A stretch of 64,000 nt of DNA, taken from NCBI RefSeq assembly GCF_001698225.1, contig NZ_CP016594.1:5637502-5701501 (forward strand), given 5' to 3'. This stretch comes from Gordonia terrae. Its GTDB lineage: Bacteria > Actinomycetota > Actinomycetes > Mycobacteriales > Mycobacteriaceae. Position 1 is the first letter of the stretch; every line of letters starts with the position of its first letter. The notes beneath the pieces are model-generated. The model made no database searches. It was not told the DNA's origin and was given only the letters and a program-made list of their open reading frames with translations. Of this stretch, positions 1-8,232 are shown piece after piece. The translations under genes and the position numbers were made by a program.

Positions 1-1482
1 GCCGTAGGCGGAGAAGGCGGACGCCACCTGGCCGAGCGGGACGACGACCCGGGACACCCCGATCTCCTGCGCGTACAGGCCGCAGTGCGCCGGGCCCGAA
101 CCGCCGAACGCGTAGACGATGAAGTTGCGGGGATCGTGACCGGCCTCGACGACCGTCTTGCGCAACAGGTCTCCGGTCTGGGCGTTCTGCACCGCGTAGA
201 TGGCCGCGGCGGCCTCTTCCACCGACAGGCCGAGGGGTTCGGCGATGCGGGTGCGGATCGCCTCGCGGGCGAGCTGCAGATCGAGCGCCTTGCGACCACC
301 CAGCAAGCCGCGCTCGGGCAGGATGCCGAGGACGAGATTGGCGTCGGTGTTGGTCGGTTCGGTCCCGCCTTGCCCGTAGCAGGCCGGACCCGGCACGGCT
401 TGAGCGCTGTGGGGTCCGATCTGGAGGTTGCCGCCGGCATCGATCCAGGCGATCGCGCCGCCGCCGGCGCCGATCGCATGGACCTCGAGCGTGGGGACGT
501 TGATCGGGTGATGGTTGATGATCGTCGTCGACGACCGGACCGGCTCGCCGTCGACGACGAGCCCCACGAGGAAGGTCGTGCCGCCCGCGTCGGTGGCGAT
601 GATGTTGTCGTGGCCGAGCTGCCGACCGAGGGACACCGACCCGACGACGCCGCCGGTCAGCACCGAACCCACCGTCGAGATGGCATTGCCCGGTGCTTCG
701 GACGCGGCGACCGCGCCGCCGTTGCTCTGCATGACGAGGAGGGGACCGGCGAGCTGATGGTCGCGCAACCTGCCCTCGAGTTCGCCGAGGTAGTCCCGGA
801 GGCCGGGGCCGATCTGGGTGCTCATCACCGTGGTCGCGTTGCGCGCGAACTCACGGATCCGTGGACTCACCTCACTCGACAGCGAGACGAACACGGTGGG
901 GTCGATCTCGGCGACGATCTCGCGAATCCGCTGTTCGTGAGCGGGGTTACGGAACGACCACAGCAGCGAGACGGCGATCGCGGAGATCCCGTCGTCGAGC
1001 AGCCGGCGGACCGCGGAGCGCACCTCGTCCTCGTCCAGCGTCACCACGACACGACCGTCACGGTCCATGCGCTCGGTGACCTCGAGCGCGTGACGCTTGT
1101 GGATCAGACCGTGGGATTTGCTCTGCGCGAGCACATTCTGCAGCTGTTCGGGTGACCGTCCGAGGTAGCGGCCCTCGACGTTCATGATGAAGATCGAGTC
1201 GCGGTGCCCCTTGGTGGTGATGAATCCGACGTCTGGCACCCGGCCCATCACGAGCGCGTTCAGCGACGACGTGGTGCCGTGCGCGATGTGGTGGGTGTCG
1301 GCGAGCATGTCGTCGAGTGGACGGCCCAGCTGCTCGGCCAGAACGGTCAGGACGTCCATCACACCGGCCGAGTAGTCCGACGGAGTCGATGGCGCCTTCC
1401 CGGCGACGACCAAGCCGTTGCCGTCGTCGAGGACGGCGTCGGTGAACGTCCCGCCGACGTCCACACCGATCACGTATGTCAT
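1..1482 (-). CDS. hyuA: Hydantoinase/oxoprolinase A subunit, 3' end cut by window edge
   Basis: The frame is open from the ATG at 1482 to base 1, giving 494 residues of a family usually near 680-700. The start MTYVIGVDVGGTFTDAVL is the N-terminal phosphate-binding motif of the HyuA/acetone carboxylase beta family (ASKHA fold), followed by HIAHGTTSSLNALV. A ribosome site GGAG lies about 9 bases upstream. The family makes an ATP-dependent attack on cyclic amides (hydantoins, oxoproline, lactams) and normally works with a HyuB subunit, which would lie off the left edge. The gene is divergent from the maiA operon and probably belongs to the same catabolic locus. The exact substrate cannot be read from the sequence. 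Confidence 0.9.
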   Translation of the reverse strand, partial: MTYVIGVDVGGTFTDAVLDDGNGLVVAGKAPSTPSDYSAGVMDVLTVLAEQLGRPLDDMLADTHHIAHGTTSSLNALVMGRVPDVGFITTKGHRDSIFIMNVEGRYLGRSPEQLQNVLAQSKSHGLIHKRHALEVTERMDRDGRVVVTLDEDEVRSAVRRLLDDGISAIAVSLLWSFRNPAHEQRIREIVAEIDPTVFVSLSSEVSPRIREFARNATTVMSTQIGPGLRDYLGELEGRLRDHQLAGPLLVMQSNGGAVAASEAPGNAISTVGSVLTGGVVGSVSLGRQLGHDNIIATDAGGTTFLVGLVVDGEPVRSSTTIINHHPINVPTLEVHAIGAGGGAIAWIDAGGNLQIGPHSAQAVPGPACYGQGGTEPTNTDANLVLGILPERGLLGGRKALDLQLAREAIRTRIAEPLGLSVEEAAAAIYAVQNAQTGDLLRKTVVEAGHDPRNFIVYAFGGSGPAHCGLYAQEIGVSRVVVPLGQVASAFSAYG

Positions 1483-1747
1483 GGCCAGGTACTCCTTCGT
1501 TGTCCGGGCTTCGAGGCCCTACAGGTCGGTTTACGTTGGCGTTGAGTATTCGACGTGATCGACCATGTGTCAAGCATTTGATATGAGCTGGGTCACCCCT
1601 GATTGTCCCCTACTCGCCCATCGCTGCAGGTCAGCACGGCCGCAATCGGCACCTTGACGAATCATCATTCGCGTCGAATAATCATCGTCAGCGTCAACTT
1701 GGCGCGATCGGCCCGCTGCACGGGTCGCGATCGAAAGGACCGGACCC
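1483..1747. promoter_or_regulatory. Divergent control region between hyuA and maiA
   Basis: This 265-bp non-coding stretch holds the promoters of both arms of the locus. It contains the palindrome ATTCG-CGT-CGAAT at 1667-1679, flanked on each side by ATCATC (1661-1666 and 1681-1686). The 9-mer TATTCGACG at 1547-1555 is repeated in inverted form as CGTCGAATA at 1672-1680, about 117 bp away. Two copies facing the two operons suggest one regulator acting on both. No regulator gene is visible nearby in the window. Confidence 0.4.
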
Positions 1748-2503
1748 ATGGGTGTCCACCGCATCGGCCTCGTCGTGCCGAGTTCGAACGTCACGGTCGA
1801 GACCGAGATGCCGGCCCTCCTGAACCGGCACCCGATCTCGCAGTTCTCGTTCCATTCGACCCGGATGAGGATGCACACGGTGTCCCCGGAACAGCTCGCC
1901 GCGATGAACGCCCAACGCGAGCGGTGCGTTCTGGAGATCGCCGATGCCTCGCCGGAGGTGATCCTCTACGCCTGCCTGGTTGCGCTGATGGTCGGTGGAC
2001 CGGGCGAGCACCAGCGCGTCGAGGGTGCCGTCGCGGAACAGCTGGCCACCGGCGGCTCCGACGCGATCATCCGGTCGAGCGCCGGCGCTCTGGTCGAAGC
2101 GCTCCGCGCGCTGGATGCCCGGCGCATCGCCCTCGTGACCCCGTACCTCCGGCCACTCGCCGAGAAGGTCGTCGAGTATCTGAACGCCGAGGGCTTCGAG
2201 GTGATGGATTGGCGGGCCCTCGAAGTCGCGGACAACGCGGAGGTCGGATGCATCCCCGGTGACCGCGTCATGACCGCCGCCCGGTCCCTCGAACTGGACG
2301 GCGTCGATGCGCTGGTGCTGTCCTGTTGCGTCCAGATGCCGTCGCTGGATCTGATCGACGACGCCGAACGAGAGTTCGGCCTGCCCGTCCTGTCGGCCGC
2401 GACGGCGGGCGCCTACAGCATCCTGCGCGGACTCGGCCTGCCGGCGTCCATCGAGGGCGCGGGGAGCCTGCTGCGCGCCGACATCGCCACCGTCCCGGCC
2501 TGA
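1748..2503 (+). CDS. maiA: Maleate cis-trans isomerase (Asp/Glu racemase superfamily)
   Basis: The 251-residue protein begins HRIGLVVPSSNVTVETEMP, typical of the maleate isomerase / arylmalonate decarboxylase group. Both catalytic cysteines are present, Cys76 in YACLVALM and Cys194 in LSCCVQMPS. These are the same positions described for Nocardia farcinica maleate isomerase. The enzyme converts maleate to fumarate without cofactor, the last step of several pyridine and nicotinate pathways. It is the first gene of a tight operon with a VOC protein, a small protein and an alpha/beta hydrolase, divergent from hyuA. A related racemase or decarboxylase activity is the main alternative, but the cysteine spacing favours MaiA. 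Confidence 0.85.
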   Translation: MGVHRIGLVVPSSNVTVETEMPALLNRHPISQFSFHSTRMRMHTVSPEQLAAMNAQRERCVLEIADASPEVILYACLVALMVGGPGEHQRVEGAVAEQLATGGSDAIIRSSAGALVEALRALDARRIALVTPYLRPLAEKVVEYLNAEGFEVMDWRALEVADNAEVGCIPGDRVMTAARSLELDGVDALVLSCCVQMPSLDLIDDAEREFGLPVLSAATAGAYSILRGLGLPASIEGAGSLLRADIATVPA

Positions 2504-2532
2504 TCACTCATCCCGATTCTTCTGGAGCTCTC

Positions 2533-3195
2533 ATGAATTCACTCCCCCACAAGGTTCGTGGCGTCGACCACGTCGCCTATCCCACCTTCGATCCGGCCGC
2601 GACGGTCCGCTTCTACCGCGACGTCCTCGGTTTCCCGGTCGTGCACTCGATCTGCGCGGCCGGCTGGGGACCCGACAAGCATCCCGACTTCATCCACTTC
2701 TTCTTCGACATCGGCAACGACGACCGGCTGGCGTTCTTCTACTACTTCGGTCTGGAGCCGTTCGACGGTGGCCCACAGGGTGATTCGTACTCACGATTCG
2801 CCGAGGACGTGCCGATCTGGTTCATCCGCTCGCGCCATCTCGCCATTCACGTCGACGACGAGAGCGACCTGTTGGAATACCGACGACGCCTCGACGCCAG
2901 TGAGTGGCCGGTCGAGATGCAGATCCAGCACGAGACCATCGAGTCCATCTACACCCACGACCCGAACGGTTACATGATCGAGATCACCCGCGCCATGCGA
3001 CCGGTGACGCCGCAGGAGGACCTCGACGCCAACCTCACCATCGAGGCCCTCATCGACGTGGTGTCGCAACCGAATCCGAGCATGGATGCCCTGCTCGTAC
3101 GCAAGGCGGAACGGATCCTCGAGCGTGCATCAGACTGGCAGGACCAACAGACGACCGGCAGCGTCCTCGCCGGTGGGGAGGTATCGTCGCGATGA
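2533..3195 (+). CDS. VOC-fold (glyoxalase/extradiol dioxygenase-like) metalloenzyme
   Basis: This 220-residue protein starts at the ATG at 2533 behind the ribosome site GGAG. It opens with VRGVDHVAYPTFDPAATVRF, a vicinal oxygen chelate module. His13, His102 (in RHLAIHV) and Glu150 (in YMIEITR) make a plausible two-His one-carboxylate metal site. The region HFFFDIGNDDRLAFFYYFG is rich in aromatics and may line a substrate pocket. It follows maiA by 29 bp and overlaps the next gene by four bases (ATGA), so it is probably translated with it. Ring cleavage or an isomerase step feeding maleate is possible; the substrate is unknown. Confidence 0.75.
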   Translation: MNSLPHKVRGVDHVAYPTFDPAATVRFYRDVLGFPVVHSICAAGWGPDKHPDFIHFFFDIGNDDRLAFFYYFGLEPFDGGPQGDSYSRFAEDVPIWFIRSRHLAIHVDDESDLLEYRRRLDASEWPVEMQIQHETIESIYTHDPNGYMIEITRAMRPVTPQEDLDANLTIEALIDVVSQPNPSMDALLVRKAERILERASDWQDQQTTGSVLAGGEVSSR

Positions 3196-3437
3196 CGACG
3201 TTCTTCGTGCTCGACGTCCCCGAGAACAAGGCGGTCGCCGCGGTCGCCGGCGAGGCACCGGGTGTCACCGTGGATCACATCGGCCCCTACTTTCGCATCT
3301 CCTCCGACGACGCCATCGTCGTCGACCGGCGTGCAACCGGGTGTCGGCATGCCGTCTGGTACAGCAGCGTCGCGGGTCTGCTCGATTCGCGGATCACGCA
3401 GTGGGACAAAGACGCACTGAAGGTCCAGGCACGGTGA
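3192..3437 (+). CDS. Small protein of unknown function in maiA operon
   Basis: This gene encodes 81 residues starting MTTFFVLDVPENKAVAAVAG. Its start overlaps the stop of the VOC gene, and its own stop overlaps the GTG of the next gene, so translational coupling on both sides is likely. I see no signal peptide, membrane segment or metal motif. The sequence HIGPYFRISSDDAIVVDR suggests a small mixed alpha/beta fold. It could be an accessory subunit of the neighbouring VOC enzyme, but that is inference from position alone. I do not recognise a family. Confidence 0.65.
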   Translation: MTTFFVLDVPENKAVAAVAGEAPGVTVDHIGPYFRISSDDAIVVDRRATGCRHAVWYSSVAGLLDSRITQWDKDALKVQAR

Positions 3438-4693
3438 GCGCGACCACGACCGCCGGCGCGAACAGGTTGGGAGCCGGACGCTACATCGAAGCCGCCGAGC
3501 AGCCGTCGGACACCACGACCTCCGTCCACGAGCTGACCACCGCCGACGGCGCCAAGGTCACCGGGGTCCTGCGCACCGTCCCCGGCGCGACCGTGGTGGT
3601 CGCACTCATGCACCCGCGTCAGGACCTCACGCATCATGTGCTCGTCCCCGAACTGCTCGCCCGAGGGTTCGCGGTGTGGACGCAGGGCACGCGTTCGGTC
3701 AACAACGACCTCACATTGATCCACGAACAGGCCATCCTCGACGCCGCGGCGGGACAGGCCTTTCTCCGCGAACGCGACTTCGGATCTGTGCTCACACTGG
3801 GTCATTCGGGTGGCGGCGCGTTGTTCGCCTTCTATCACCAGCAGGCCGGACTGGCGCCCGGTGACCGACTGACCACGACTCCCGCCGGGCGGCCGGTGGA
3901 CCTGGCCGGCGCCGACATGCCGTTACCCGACGGCGCGATCTTCCTGGCCCCGCACCCCGGTCAGGGCGAACTGCTGCTGCGCCTCATCGACCCGTCGGTG
4001 ACCGACGAGGACGATCCGCTCGCCGTCGACCCGGCGCTCAATCCGTTCGATGCGGCCAACGGATACGCCGAACCGCCGGAGAGCTCTTCTTATACAGCTG
4101 ATTTCGTCGAGAGGTACCGGGCTGCGCAACGCGCTCGCGTCGAACGTCTCGACGCTGTCGCACGCGAACTCGTCGCCGAGACCGGCCGCGCCCGTGGCCG
4201 TTTTGCCGACAGCGCGGATCCCGTCGACCGCCGGGCCGCGCTCGCACCGCGCGTCATGACGGTCTACCGCACCGACGCCGACCTGCGATTCCTCGATCTG
4301 ACACTGAGTCCCAACGACCGGCCGTACGGGTCACTGTTCGGCCGGCGTCCCGATCTCACGGATTACGGCCTGGTCGGGTTCGGTCGGCTGGCGACCCCGG
4401 ATGCGTGGCTGTCCACGTGGTCGGGTCTGTCGAGCAACGCCGGATTCCTCCGCTGCGCCCCCGGTGTCCGGGTGCCCACGCTGTTCGTCGAGCTCACCGG
4501 CGACCAGGCGTGCTTCCCCGAGGATGCGGTGGCGATGGTGAACGCTCTCGGCGCGGGCGATGTCACGCACGTCCGCGTCGAGGGAACCCATTTCGGCGGT
4601 CCGATCCGCCGAGATGCTCCGAGCGGCGCAAGCCTGGCCGCCGCCGAGATCGGCGGCTGGCTCGCGCAGCGGTTCCCGCAGTTCACCCCCTGA
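3434..4693 (+). CDS. Alpha/beta hydrolase, last gene of the maiA operon
   Basis: The likely start is the GTG at 3434, which overlaps the TGA of the preceding gene and gives 419 residues; a longer frame upstream only shadows the earlier genes. The nucleophile elbow GHSGGG places Ser125 as catalytic serine. Candidates for the rest of the triad are the Asp in ELTGDQACFPED (around residue 370) and the His in VEGTHFGG (around residue 390). No signal peptide is visible, so it is probably cytoplasmic. In this operon it may hydrolyse a ring-cleavage product, for example an N-formyl or amide intermediate on the way to maleate. That role is inference. Confidence 0.8.
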   Translation: MSATTTAGANRLGAGRYIEAAEQPSDTTTSVHELTTADGAKVTGVLRTVPGATVVVALMHPRQDLTHHVLVPELLARGFAVWTQGTRSVNNDLTLIHEQAILDAAAGQAFLRERDFGSVLTLGHSGGGALFAFYHQQAGLAPGDRLTTTPAGRPVDLAGADMPLPDGAIFLAPHPGQGELLLRLIDPSVTDEDDPLAVDPALNPFDAANGYAEPPESSSYTADFVERYRAAQRARVERLDAVARELVAETGRARGRFADSADPVDRRAALAPRVMTVYRTDADLRFLDLTLSPNDRPYGSLFGRRPDLTDYGLVGFGRLATPDAWLSTWSGLSSNAGFLRCAPGVRVPTLFVELTGDQACFPEDAVAMVNALGAGDVTHVRVEGTHFGGPIRRDAPSGASLAAAEIGGWLAQRFPQFTP

Positions 4694-4770
4694 GGTGCAA
4701 GTAGCGCAAGCCGCCGGGCCGAGCAAGCGACGAAGGAGCGTGTCGAGGTCGACGAGCCACGAAGGGCGCC
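4687..4770 (-). repeat. Dispersed intergenic element, copy 1
   Basis: Read on the minus strand this segment begins GCGCCCTTCGTGGCTCGTCG and ends with GCACCTCAGGGG. The copy downstream of the TfoX gene begins CGCCCTTCGAGGCTCGTCG and ends CTCCTCGCACCTCAGGGG, so the ends match and only the middle differs in length. It overlaps the stop codon of the alpha/beta hydrolase and lies before the 3' end of the DoxX gene, a convergent junction. Confidence 0.6.
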
Positions 4771-4774
4771 GTCG

Positions 4775-5050
4775 TCACTTCTTCGCAAGCGCCGCCCGGT
4801 AGCCGAGGAAGCCCACGTAACCAGCCAGCCCGACCAGGCCCAGGCGTCGGGTGCGCTTCGACACCAGCGCCGCACCGATTGCGGTCTCGCAGGCGCCGTT
4901 GCGGTAGGTCCACGTGGTGGTGTCGTCGGGGAACACCGGCGCGGTGATCGGCGCGAACGCTTGCGGGGCGACGAAATGCGCGAGCCCCATGGCCGCGAGT
5001 CCCCCGCCCACCAACGAGACCTTGTCCAGCGATTGCTTGCCTGCGGCCAT
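4775..5050 (-). CDS. DoxX-like small membrane protein
   Basis: This gene encodes 91 residues beginning MAAGKQSLDKVSLVGGGLAAMGLAHFV. It has three to four hydrophobic stretches (about residues 12-27, 55-65 and 70-85) with the pattern HFVAPQAF...RNGACETAIG seen in DoxX-like proteins. The start ATG at 5050 has the upstream sequence GAGGGAAC as ribosome site. Function in the family is poorly defined. It stands alone between the maiA operon and the epoxide hydrolase gene. Confidence 0.65.
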   Translation of the reverse strand: MAAGKQSLDKVSLVGGGLAAMGLAHFVAPQAFAPITAPVFPDDTTTWTYRNGACETAIGAALVSKRTRRLGLVGLAGYVGFLGYRAALAKK

Positions 5051-5134
5051 CAGAGTGTTCCCTCCGTCGTCGAGTCTTTCCGGTGATCGTATGCACTCAG
5101 GTGGGTCCGGTTGCGGCGACCCACTCCTCGGCCG

Positions 5135-6226
5135 TCAGTGACCGCCGGCCTCGAGTGCGCGGCGCAGACCCCAGATGTAGTCGTCCGGCCGCTCCCACGC
5201 GGCGAAATGTCCACCGCGATCGAACTCGCGCCAGTCGGCGACAGCGAAGTGACGGTTCGCGAACTGCCTCGGAGCGTTGACCAGATCGTGGGCGAACAGC
5301 GTGAACACCGTCGGCGTCTCGACCCGCGGCCAGTCTTTGGCAGCCCTGGTCGCGTAGGGGCCGAATGATGTCGCGATCGTGCCGGTCAGCCAATACGCGG
5401 TCACCCAGGTGAGGACCTCGTCGTAGGAGAACACGCGGGTGATGTCACCGTCGCAGTCGGTCCAGCGCAGAAGCTTCTCGACGATCCACGCCGCCAGTCC
5501 GACCGGAGAGTCGCCGAGTCCGACCGCCAGGGTGTCCGGCCTCGTCGACTGCTGGTGCATGTATCCGCCCTCGGCGGCCTGCCACCGATGCCCGCGCTCC
5601 ACATACGCCACCTCCTCGTCGTCGAGGTCGGGCGGGAGGTCGGTCAAGAAGTGATACTGGGATACATCAGTGAGGTGCAGTGATGCCACGCGCTCCGGGT
5701 GGCGGGCGGCCAGGGCTTCCGCCACATCACACCCGACGTCGCCGGCCGAGACGGTGAACCGGTCCACACCGAACTCCGTCATCGCGGCAGCGACGGCATC
5801 GGCCATCTGAACCGAGGACAAGCCACGCGCGACGGGCGTGGAGAACGGGAACCCGGGGAGCGCGGGCGCCACGTAGGACACATCCCCCAGGAGGGGAAAG
5901 AGCCGCTCGAACCGCAACACCGAGTCGGGCCAACCGTGGAGCAGCAGCACCACCGGTGCGCGCCCGCCGTCGGCCTCGGACATCACAGCCCGCACGGGCA
6001 CCTCGGCCCGCTCTGTCTCCACCCAGCCGAGCTCCGCTATCCGATCCTCGTGGATCCGCCAGTCGAACCCGGTCGTCCAGTGATCGACGAGGTCATCGAG
6101 CAACTCCGGATCGAATCCGCCGGCCCCGGCGACGTCGGCGCGCGGGATCGACCGGAAGCGAAGCAACCGGTCCCGGAGACCGTCGAGCGCGGCGGTCGTG
6201 CTGCGACGGAACATGTCCCGGGTCAC
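5135..6226 (-). CDS. Epoxide hydrolase family alpha/beta hydrolase
   Basis: This 363-residue protein has an EHN-type N-terminal segment (WRIHEDRIAELGWVETER) before an alpha/beta hydrolase core. The oxyanion motif HGWP is at 97-100. The nucleophile elbow SAGDVG carries Asp163 where epoxide hydrolases carry aspartate, and GGHFAAWERP supplies His340. These are the residues expected for hydrolysis through a covalent alkyl-enzyme ester. The GTG start at 6226 overlaps the stop of the upstream SpoIIM-like gene by four bases; an internal ATG at 6214 is an alternative. The substrate is unknown. Confidence 0.85.
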   Translation of the reverse strand: MTRDMFRRSTTAALDGLRDRLLRFRSIPRADVAGAGGFDPELLDDLVDHWTTGFDWRIHEDRIAELGWVETERAEVPVRAVMSEADGGRAPVVLLLHGWPDSVLRFERLFPLLGDVSYVAPALPGFPFSTPVARGLSSVQMADAVAAAMTEFGVDRFTVSAGDVGCDVAEALAARHPERVASLHLTDVSQYHFLTDLPPDLDDEEVAYVERGHRWQAAEGGYMHQQSTRPDTLAVGLGDSPVGLAAWIVEKLLRWTDCDGDITRVFSYDEVLTWVTAYWLTGTIATSFGPYATRAAKDWPRVETPTVFTLFAHDLVNAPRQFANRHFAVADWREFDRGGHFAAWERPDDYIWGLRRALEAGGH

Positions 6227-7218
6227 CGCACCGTCGGTGCGGTCAGTCCGCGGTCGGTCTCGTCCAGATCACCGGTGTCGCCGTACTCGTACGCTCGGCG
6301 GCCGGCGACGAAGACGTATGCCATGAACAGCGACCAGGCCGTCACGCCGATCCCGATCCGCGCCCAGGTCGGGAGCGGGGACGGCGTGACGAACGCCTCG
6401 ATGACCCCGCACAGCAACAGCACGACGACCAGGCCCAGTGCCACGCCGACCGCCGCCCGGCCCTCCTCGCCGAGAGCCGCTGCGCGCGTACGATTTCCCG
6501 GGGACACCCACGCCCAGAAGATCCGCAGTCCCACCCCCGCGGCGACGAACAGGCAGGTCAGCTCGAGCATCCCGTGCGGCAGGATCAGTCCGAAGAACAG
6601 GTCACCACGACCGTGCCGGATCATGATCGACGCCACGACCACCAGATTGAGGATGTTCGTGTAGAGCATCCAGATCACGGGGAACCCGAAGACCCCTAAC
6701 GCGATACACAGCGCGGCCAGCCAGAAGTTGTTGGTCCACACGCGCGCGGCGAACGACGTCGCCTCGTATTCGCTGTAATAGTTCTCGAAGTCGTTGGTCA
6801 CGAGGCGCTCGATCTCGCCCGGTGACGCGAACGAGCTCTCGATCCGCGGGTGCTCGAGGACCCACCACGTCATGATCACGGCTGCGCCGAGCGACCCGCC
6901 CATCACCGAGAGCCACCACCAGCGCATCCGGTACAGGGCGGCGGGGAACGACCTCGTGAAGAACTCGATCACCGTCGCCGGCGTGCTGACCCGGGTACCG
7001 GTCGCACGACCGCGAGCGCGTGCCAGCAGAGCCGACAGGTACGCGACGAGCGACGCATCGGGGGCGGTCGAGCGGATGACCGACAGATGGGTGGCCACCC
7101 GCTGGTAGGTGTCGATCATCTCGTCGGCCTCGGCACCGGTGAGTCGGCGGTGCCGCGAGAGCGCGTCGAGCCGCTCCCACGTCGCGCGATGCGCGGAGAC
7201 ATAGGCGTCGAGGTCCAC
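6223..7218 (-). CDS. SpoIIM-like integral membrane protein
   Basis: The start is the GTG at 7218, giving VDLDAYVSAHRATWERLDAL, the conserved N-terminus of the actinobacterial SpoIIM-like family (M. tuberculosis Rv3694c). The longer open frame upstream to 8196 is a shadow of the divergent RDD gene. The 331-residue protein has about five or six membrane segments after residue 100. A TACGCT box six bases before the GTG suggests leaderless transcription. It is paired head-to-head with an RDD gene, as in mycobacteria, so a joint membrane role is likely though undefined. It does not imply sporulation. Confidence 0.85.
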   Translation of the reverse strand: MDLDAYVSAHRATWERLDALSRHRRLTGAEADEMIDTYQRVATHLSVIRSTAPDASLVAYLSALLARARGRATGTRVSTPATVIEFFTRSFPAALYRMRWWWLSVMGGSLGAAVIMTWWVLEHPRIESSFASPGEIERLVTNDFENYYSEYEATSFAARVWTNNFWLAALCIALGVFGFPVIWMLYTNILNLVVVASIMIRHGRGDLFFGLILPHGMLELTCLFVAAGVGLRIFWAWVSPGNRTRAAALGEEGRAAVGVALGLVVVLLLCGVIEAFVTPSPLPTWARIGIGVTAWSLFMAYVFVAGRRAYEYGDTGDLDETDRGLTAPTVR

Positions 7219-7224
7219 GCGGCC

Positions 7225-7230
7225 AGCGTA
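7225..7230 (-). promoter_or_regulatory. Minus-10 box for leaderless SpoIIM-like gene
   Basis: TACGCT on the minus strand ends six bases before the GTG at 7218, the usual spacing of leaderless actinobacterial promoters. Confidence 0.5.
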
Positions 7231-7329
7231 TCCGGCATTCTCGCGCCGGCGACGCGTGTCATTCAGCGGACGTCCGCGCTGTGTGTTCCCGATGCCGCCT
7301 CCCGGGACCGCGTCGTAGGGTGAGGCGTG

Positions 7330-8172
7330 ATGACTCATCCCGTGCCGCCGCGACCCCCCGCCTGGGGATCCGGCGCCACGGCGACGGTCGGAGTCGGGCG
7401 CGACGACCTCGTCTCCGGCGAAGCGGTCGCGCTCGCACTGCCGCCCGCGAACATCGGCTATCGGATTCTCTCCGGCATCATCGACGTCCTGCTGGGGTTC
7501 GGGCTGTGGCTGTTCTTGTGGTGGTTGTCGTTCAAGGTCGCCGGCGAGGCGAGCGAGGCGTGGCGGGGAACCATCAACACGCTGATCCCGATCGTCGCCG
7601 TCGTCGCGCTCCCGACACTGCTGGAGACACTGACCCCGGGAAAGTCCGTGGGCCACCTCGTCCTCGGTCTCCGGACGGTCCGGGACGATGCCGGACCGAC
7701 GGGCTTCCGGCACTCGCTGACCCGCGCCCTGATCGGTTTCGTCGAGCTCTACGCCTGCCTCGGGCTCCCCGCCCTGATCTCGGCGGCCATCTCCCGCCGG
7801 AACAAGCGTCTGGGTGATCTGCTCGCCGGGACCTACGTGATCCGCGACCGTCATCGGCTGGTCGAACAGGCACCCATCGACATGCCGCCGGGCCTGACGT
7901 CGTGGGCCGTCTCGGCCGACATGGCCGCACTTCCCGATCGGCTCGCCGTGATCATCCGCCAGTTCCTCAACGGCCGGCACGGCATGAAACCCGAACCGCG
8001 GGCCCACGCCGCGCGACGGATCGTGTTCGACGTCGCACCGTTCGTCGCCCCGGCTCCCCCACCCGGGGCCCCGTTCGAGGACGTGTTGTCGGCGATCATG
8101 GCCGAGCGCCGGCGCCGCGACACCGAACGCCTGGCGCGCGAGGCGGAACTGCGCGCGCGTCTGTTGCGATGA
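7330..8172 (+). CDS. RDD family membrane protein
   Basis: The start is either the GTG at 7327 or the ATG at 7330, behind a TAGGGT box at 7316-7321. The 280-residue protein has the RDD signature: NIGYRILSGIIDVLLGFGLW as first membrane segment, then TLTPGKSVGHLVLGLRTV, and RRNKRLGDLLAGTYVI. The soluble tail after about residue 180 is rich in Arg, Pro and Ala. It corresponds to M. tuberculosis Rv3695 beside the SpoIIM-like Rv3694c, and the same divergent pair is kept here. Function is unknown; transport or membrane-stress roles have been proposed for RDD proteins. Confidence 0.85.
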   Translation: MTHPVPPRPPAWGSGATATVGVGRDDLVSGEAVALALPPANIGYRILSGIIDVLLGFGLWLFLWWLSFKVAGEASEAWRGTINTLIPIVAVVALPTLLETLTPGKSVGHLVLGLRTVRDDAGPTGFRHSLTRALIGFVELYACLGLPALISAAISRRNKRLGDLLAGTYVIRDRHRLVEQAPIDMPPGLTSWAVSADMAALPDRLAVIIRQFLNGRHGMKPEPRAHAARRIVFDVAPFVAPAPPPGAPFEDVLSAIMAERRRRDTERLAREAELRARLLR

Positions 8173-8220
8173 TCCGTGCCTCGGGCCGCTCGGCACGCCA
8201 CGCGCGGTGGCCGCGGCGGT

Positions 8221-8226
8221 TACGCT
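8221..8226 (+). promoter_or_regulatory. Minus-10 box for leaderless lipase-like gene
   Basis: TACGCT ends six bases before the GTG at 8233 and supports that start over the upstream ATG at 8176. Confidence 0.5.
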
Positions 8227-8232
8227 GCTGGG

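Noticed and set aside
85..1155. 356-residue plus-strand frame at the left edge
   Set aside because: It is antisense to hyuA, whose protein has the conserved GVDVGGTFTDAV start.
7219..8196. Extension of the SpoIIM-like frame upstream of 7218
   Set aside because: The sequence is antisense to the RDD gene and the family N-terminus starts at the GTG 7218 behind a TACGCT box.
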